A stretch of 36,506 nt of DNA from a virus, in IMG/VR virus record IMGVR_UViG_3300025410_000050, positions 1-36,506 of that record; one strand, given 5' to 3'. Under the pieces are notes generated by a model that saw only the letters and a program-made list of their open reading frames with translations, did no database searches and had not been told where the DNA came from. Every line of letters starts with the position of its first letter. Position 1 is the stretch's first letter. Below, piece by piece: positions 33,532 to 36,506 of the stretch. The position numbers were made by a program, and so were the translations under genes.

Positions 33532-35580
33532 ATGATTCAAGTAAGTCCCGGCGTAAATGTAAGCGAATTTGATGCTACCACGGTAATTCCGGCAGTATCA
33601 ACCTCTGTTGGTGCCGTTGCTGGTGTTTTTCAGTGGGGGCCTGCTTATCAGCGCACTCTGATCAATTCAGAAACTCAGTTAGTTCAAAAGTTTGGTAAAC
33701 CAAATGCCAACAACTACGAGACATTCTTTACTGCAGCCAACTTCTTGGCTTATGGCAATGCTCTATATGTTGTTCGTGCATATGATTCATCTGCGTTAAA
33801 TGCCGTTGCAAATACAACTGGCGCAGCAACTGCACCTCAGCTTGATAACTATCAAGATTTCTCAAATACTACGCTTGATGCCAACATTTCATATGTTGCT
33901 AGATATGCTGGTAGTCTTGGTAATTCAATTAAGATTTCAGTTTGTGATAGTGCTGCTGTATATTCATCAAATCTTGTTGCAAATTCTGCTGTAATCAACT
34001 TCACAGTTGGCTCAAATGTTGCTGTGGTAAATGCATCTTCTGTCACTCAGGGGTCTGGTAACACTGCAGCAAATTCCGTTGTTAATTCATTAACTGTTGG
34101 CGATTGGATTAAAGTTGGTAATTCTCAGATAGGATATCAGTTGCTTCAGGTTACTGGGTTCACAAATCCTGTTGGAGCAGAATCTTCAAGTAACGGCAAT
34201 TATTATTCAAATGGTTCTACAGTTTCTTTTGCAACAAATTATAATCTTTCAACAAACATTTCAGCATCAAGCAATACAACTCAGCGTTACTGGGAATATT
34301 ATAATGCTGTAACCAGAGCACCTTCTACAACAACTTCGACTTCTGCTTTGGGACTCACAACTCAAGACGAAATCCATGTAGTTGTTGCTGATAAGTATGG
34401 CGCTTTCACCGGAACACCAAATCAGATTCTGGAAACTTGGCCATCAATGTCTCGTGCAACTGATGCCAAAACTACACAGGGCGCAACCAATTTCTACAAG
34501 AATGTAATAAATCTTGGTTCAAATTTCATCTATGCTAGTGGTACATTTGTAAGAACTGGTACAACCGTTGGTCTGGCTAATGCTATTGCCAACTCTACAA
34601 CTACAACACCACTTACTGCAGTTATGGTAAGCGGCGCAGATGGTTCAAATGAATCTAGCATTGCTTTAGGTCCAATTGCTCAGGCATATGATCTTTATAA
34701 AACTAAAGCTGATGTTGACATTTCTCTTCTGCTTCAGGGTAAAGCAATTGGTTCTACTACATTTGGTAACGCCGGTCTAGCTAACTACATTATCGGCAAC
34801 ATTTCATCTGCTCGTAAAGATTGCGTAGCATTTATTTCACCTGACAGTGGAATTATTCAATCTACGCTTACTTCTGGCGATTATGCTCAGTATGCAGTTA
34901 ATTTTGCAACTCAGGGTATCACCTATGCAAGTTCATATGCTGTAATGGACGGCAACTACAAGTATCAATACGACAAGTATAATGATACATATCATTGGGT
35001 TCCATTGAATGGCGATATCGCAGGTCTTTGTGCTGGTACAGATTATACCAACGATCCTTGGTGGTCTCCTGCTGGATTTAATCGTGGTCAGATTAAGAAC
35101 GTTACTAAACTTGCTTATAATCCAAATCAAGCACAGCGTGATCTTCTATACATTAACTATATTAATCCTGTAGCAACTTTCCAGAGTCAGGGGACTGTTC
35201 TATATGGTGATAAAACTATGATTGGTCATCCATCAGCATTCGATCACATCAATGTCCGTAGACTGTTTATTGTTCTAGAAAAGGCAATTTCCATTGCTGC
35301 ACAGCAAAGTCTTTTTGAATTCAATGATACCTTTACTCGTTCACAATTTGTTAATATGGTAACTCCATATCTCAGACAGATTCAAGGGCGTCGTGGTATC
35401 TATGATTTCAGAGTTGTTTGCGATAAAACAAATAATACCCAAGCTGTTATTGACGGAAATCAGTTTGTTGGTGACATCTATATTCAGCCAGCCAGATCAA
35501 TCAATTACATAACTCTAAATTTTGTGGCGGTTCGTACCGGAGTAGATTTCAACACAATCGTTGGTACATTTGGCGGTTAA
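33532..35580 (+). CDS. gp18: Tail sheath protein gp18
   Basis: This 682-residue protein (T4 gp18 is 659) is the contractile sheath subunit. The N-terminus 'IQVSPGVNVSEFDATTVIPA', 'GAVAGVFQWGPAYQRTLINS' and 'NALYVVRAYDSSALNA' and the C-terminal domain 'GHPSAFDHINVRRLFIVLEK', 'AISIAAQQSLFEFNDTFTRS', 'RQIQGRRGIYDFRVVCDKTN' and 'YIQPARSINYITLNFVAVRT' are strongly diagnostic. Residues ~90-320 form the variable outer insertion. Good ribosome-binding site 'aggag'. The late promoter upstream and the downstream tube gene form the usual gp18-gp19 unit. Confidence 0.97.
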   Translation: MIQVSPGVNVSEFDATTVIPAVSTSVGAVAGVFQWGPAYQRTLINSETQLVQKFGKPNANNYETFFTAANFLAYGNALYVVRAYDSSALNAVANTTGAATAPQLDNYQDFSNTTLDANISYVARYAGSLGNSIKISVCDSAAVYSSNLVANSAVINFTVGSNVAVVNASSVTQGSGNTAANSVVNSLTVGDWIKVGNSQIGYQLLQVTGFTNPVGAESSSNGNYYSNGSTVSFATNYNLSTNISASSNTTQRYWEYYNAVTRAPSTTTSTSALGLTTQDEIHVVVADKYGAFTGTPNQILETWPSMSRATDAKTTQGATNFYKNVINLGSNFIYASGTFVRTGTTVGLANAIANSTTTTPLTAVMVSGADGSNESSIALGPIAQAYDLYKTKADVDISLLLQGKAIGSTTFGNAGLANYIIGNISSARKDCVAFISPDSGIIQSTLTSGDYAQYAVNFATQGITYASSYAVMDGNYKYQYDKYNDTYHWVPLNGDIAGLCAGTDYTNDPWWSPAGFNRGQIKNVTKLAYNPNQAQRDLLYINYINPVATFQSQGTVLYGDKTMIGHPSAFDHINVRRLFIVLEKAISIAAQQSLFEFNDTFTRSQFVNMVTPYLRQIQGRRGIYDFRVVCDKTNNTQAVIDGNQFVGDIYIQPARSINYITLNFVAVRTGVDFNTIVGTFGG

Positions 35581-35604
35581 TAAGAAAATATAAGGAGCAA
35601 TACA

Positions 35605-36168
35605 ATGGCTTTCAGTATCACCGATATTCTATCAAACTTTCAATTCGAGGGTGCGCGTCCTACATTATTCAATGTATCGATTACCATTCCTCAAGACAAT
35701 ACCACAAGCCAGCTAACTCAGTTTCTGGTAAGTTCAACATCTATTCCTGCATCAGATCTTGGAAACATTGCAGTTCCATATTTTGGTCGTATTGTAAATT
35801 TTGCTGGTGATAGAACATATCAACCATGGAATGTTACAATTATGAACGATGAGAACTTTGCAGTTCGTAACGCTCTTGAAACATGGTCCAATCTTATTAA
35901 TAAGAGAGAGCTAAACACTCGCGATCCATCTGTTGCTTCTCAGGGCTATAAATCAACTGCTATTGTGACTCAACTTGCAAAAACTGGCGAAGCCCTTAGA
36001 GCATATAAGTTCAATGGACTTTATCCAACATCAATTCAGCCAATTCGGTTGGATTGGAATGCAGTTAATGTGTTTGAATCGTTCGATGTTCAGTTCACAT
36101 ATGATTGGTGGGAAATTTCAACTAGTGGTGATGCGGGAACTACTGGTGATGGGGGCGGATTGAATTAA
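35605..36168 (+). CDS. gp19: Tail tube protein gp19
   Basis: This 187-residue protein (T4 gp19 is 163) should stack as hexameric rings to make the inner tail tube. 'RPTLFNVSITIPQDNTTSQL', 'FLVSSTSIPASDLGNIAVPY', 'GRIVNFAGDRTYQPWNVTIM', 'NDENFAVRNALETWSNLIN' and 'FDVQFTYDWWEIS' are typical. A short Gly-rich C-terminal tail (GDAGTTGDGGGLN) is extra. It has an 'aaggagc' ribosome-binding site and sits 24 nt after gp18. Confidence 0.96.
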   Translation: MAFSITDILSNFQFEGARPTLFNVSITIPQDNTTSQLTQFLVSSTSIPASDLGNIAVPYFGRIVNFAGDRTYQPWNVTIMNDENFAVRNALETWSNLINKRELNTRDPSVASQGYKSTAIVTQLAKTGEALRAYKFNGLYPTSIQPIRLDWNAVNVFESFDVQFTYDWWEISTSGDAGTTGDGGGLN

Positions 36169-36172
36169 GTGA

Positions 36173-36180
36173 TATAAATA
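36173..36180 (+). promoter_or_regulatory. Late promoter TATAAATA upstream of gp20
   Basis: Perfect octamer 4 nt after the gp19 stop and 30 nt before the gp20 start, with AAAGGAG (36197-36203) in between. Confidence 0.65.
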
Positions 36181-36210
36181 CATTATATTATGGATTAAAG
36201 GAGTGCCGCT

Positions 36211-36501
36211 TTGGAATTATTTGGATGGGAAATTGCTAAGAAGAAAGATGATTTAGATCTTTCTTCTTTTGCGCCTAAGGAAACAGATGATGGTGCTATG
36301 GTTGTCACTGCTGGTGGCACCTATGGCACTTATTTGGACATGGAAGGTTCTGCTAAGACTGAAGCAGAATTGGTTGTCAAATATAGAGAAATGGCACTCC
36401 AGCCAGAGTGTGAAAAGGCAGTTGATGAAGTAACAAATGAAGCCATCGTTAAAGAAGGCAATGATAAAATTGTTACTTTAAATCTAGATGATATTAAGTA
36501 A
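36211..36501 (+). CDS. gp20: Portal vertex protein gp20, N-terminal 96 residues only (TTG start)
   Basis: Begins at TTG with AAAGGAG 7 nt upstream. No in-frame ATG or GTG is near. Encodes (M)ELFGWEIAKKKDDLDLSSFA, 'DDGAMVVTAGGTYGTYLDME', 'AELVVKYREMALQPECEKAV', 'DEVTNEAIV', the conserved opening of T4-like portals. It then stops at TAA (36499-36501) after 'NDKIVTLNLDDIK', where family members (about 520-560 residues) continue with the rest of the portal. The window ends five bases later. Either a frameshift, or the 5' part of a gene interrupted by an intron, intein or endonuclease insertion. The stop context alone does not decide. Confidence 0.85.
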   Translation: MELFGWEIAKKKDDLDLSSFAPKETDDGAMVVTAGGTYGTYLDMEGSAKTEAELVVKYREMALQPECEKAVDEVTNEAIVKEGNDKIVTLNLDDIK

Positions 36502-36506
36502 CAATT

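Overview
The window is the late structural and DNA-packaging region of a T4-like (contractile-tailed) bacteriophage. Every supported gene is on the + strand. They are tightly packed, often with TAATG or ATGA stop/start overlaps, and the base composition is AT-rich. The protein types resemble marine or freshwater T4-like phages (cyanophage/pelagiphage style) more than enterobacterial T4: a DUF4815-type structural protein, an 'LKPNT...FFDG' protein, and a gp20 with an 'AGGTYGTYLD' motif. The host cannot be read from the sequence.

Layout. Bases 1-8479 carry baseplate wedge genes: gp25 (cut by the left edge), gp6, a gp7-position protein and gp8, with a fibre carrying a gp53-like tip inserted before gp8. 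Bases 8503-16069 carry two very large virion proteins and a small coiled-coil protein. Bases 16070-26398 are an accessory fibre region: three long repeat-rich fibre or adhesin genes, a DUF4376-type fibre-assembly protein, a small HEXXH metallopeptidase, a small fibre-associated protein that probably starts at ATT, and a DUF7936-like protein. Bases 26420-36501 carry the neck/packaging/tail block in canonical T4 order: gp13, gp14, gp15, gp16, gp17 (large terminase), gp18, gp19 and the start of gp20. Late-promoter-like octamers (TATAAATA or CATAAATA) sit before the transcription units at 22.66, 26.39, 26.60, 33.49 and 36.17 kb.

The outstanding feature is the large terminase gene (29381-33472). 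It is broken into three separately translated polypeptides by two different split inteins, each interrupted by its own homing-endonuclease-type gene. Intein 1 sits between the Lys and Thr of the Walker A P-loop (Cys1 / Thr+1). Intein 2 sits in the QEFE|CHFLGS motif, the site I recall for the atypical split intein AceL-TerL, and has Ser1 / Cys+1. Two trans-splicing reactions would rebuild an 88+179+295 = 562-residue TerL. The second endonuclease gene has an intact EDxHD (Vsr-like) core. The first has lost that core but keeps its helix-turn-helix, zinc ribbon and C-terminal tail, and its reading frame. Both cassettes use the same layout: an AGGAG ribosome-binding site hidden in intein Ile-Gly-Glu/Asp codons, and a 25-nt overlap between the endonuclease 3' end and the C-intein start. 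The gp20 portal reading frame also stops after 96 codons at the right edge, so a second packaging gene may be interrupted.

The genes together encode a virion (baseplate, fibres, neck, sheath, tube, portal) and its packaging motor. The motor's ATPase cannot be complete until protein splicing has occurred. The fibre region shows the usual signs of rapid evolution: tandem repeats, a duplicated domain with a 109-bp perfect repeat, and a GC-rich 3' end on one fibre gene that suggests acquisition from a different genome.
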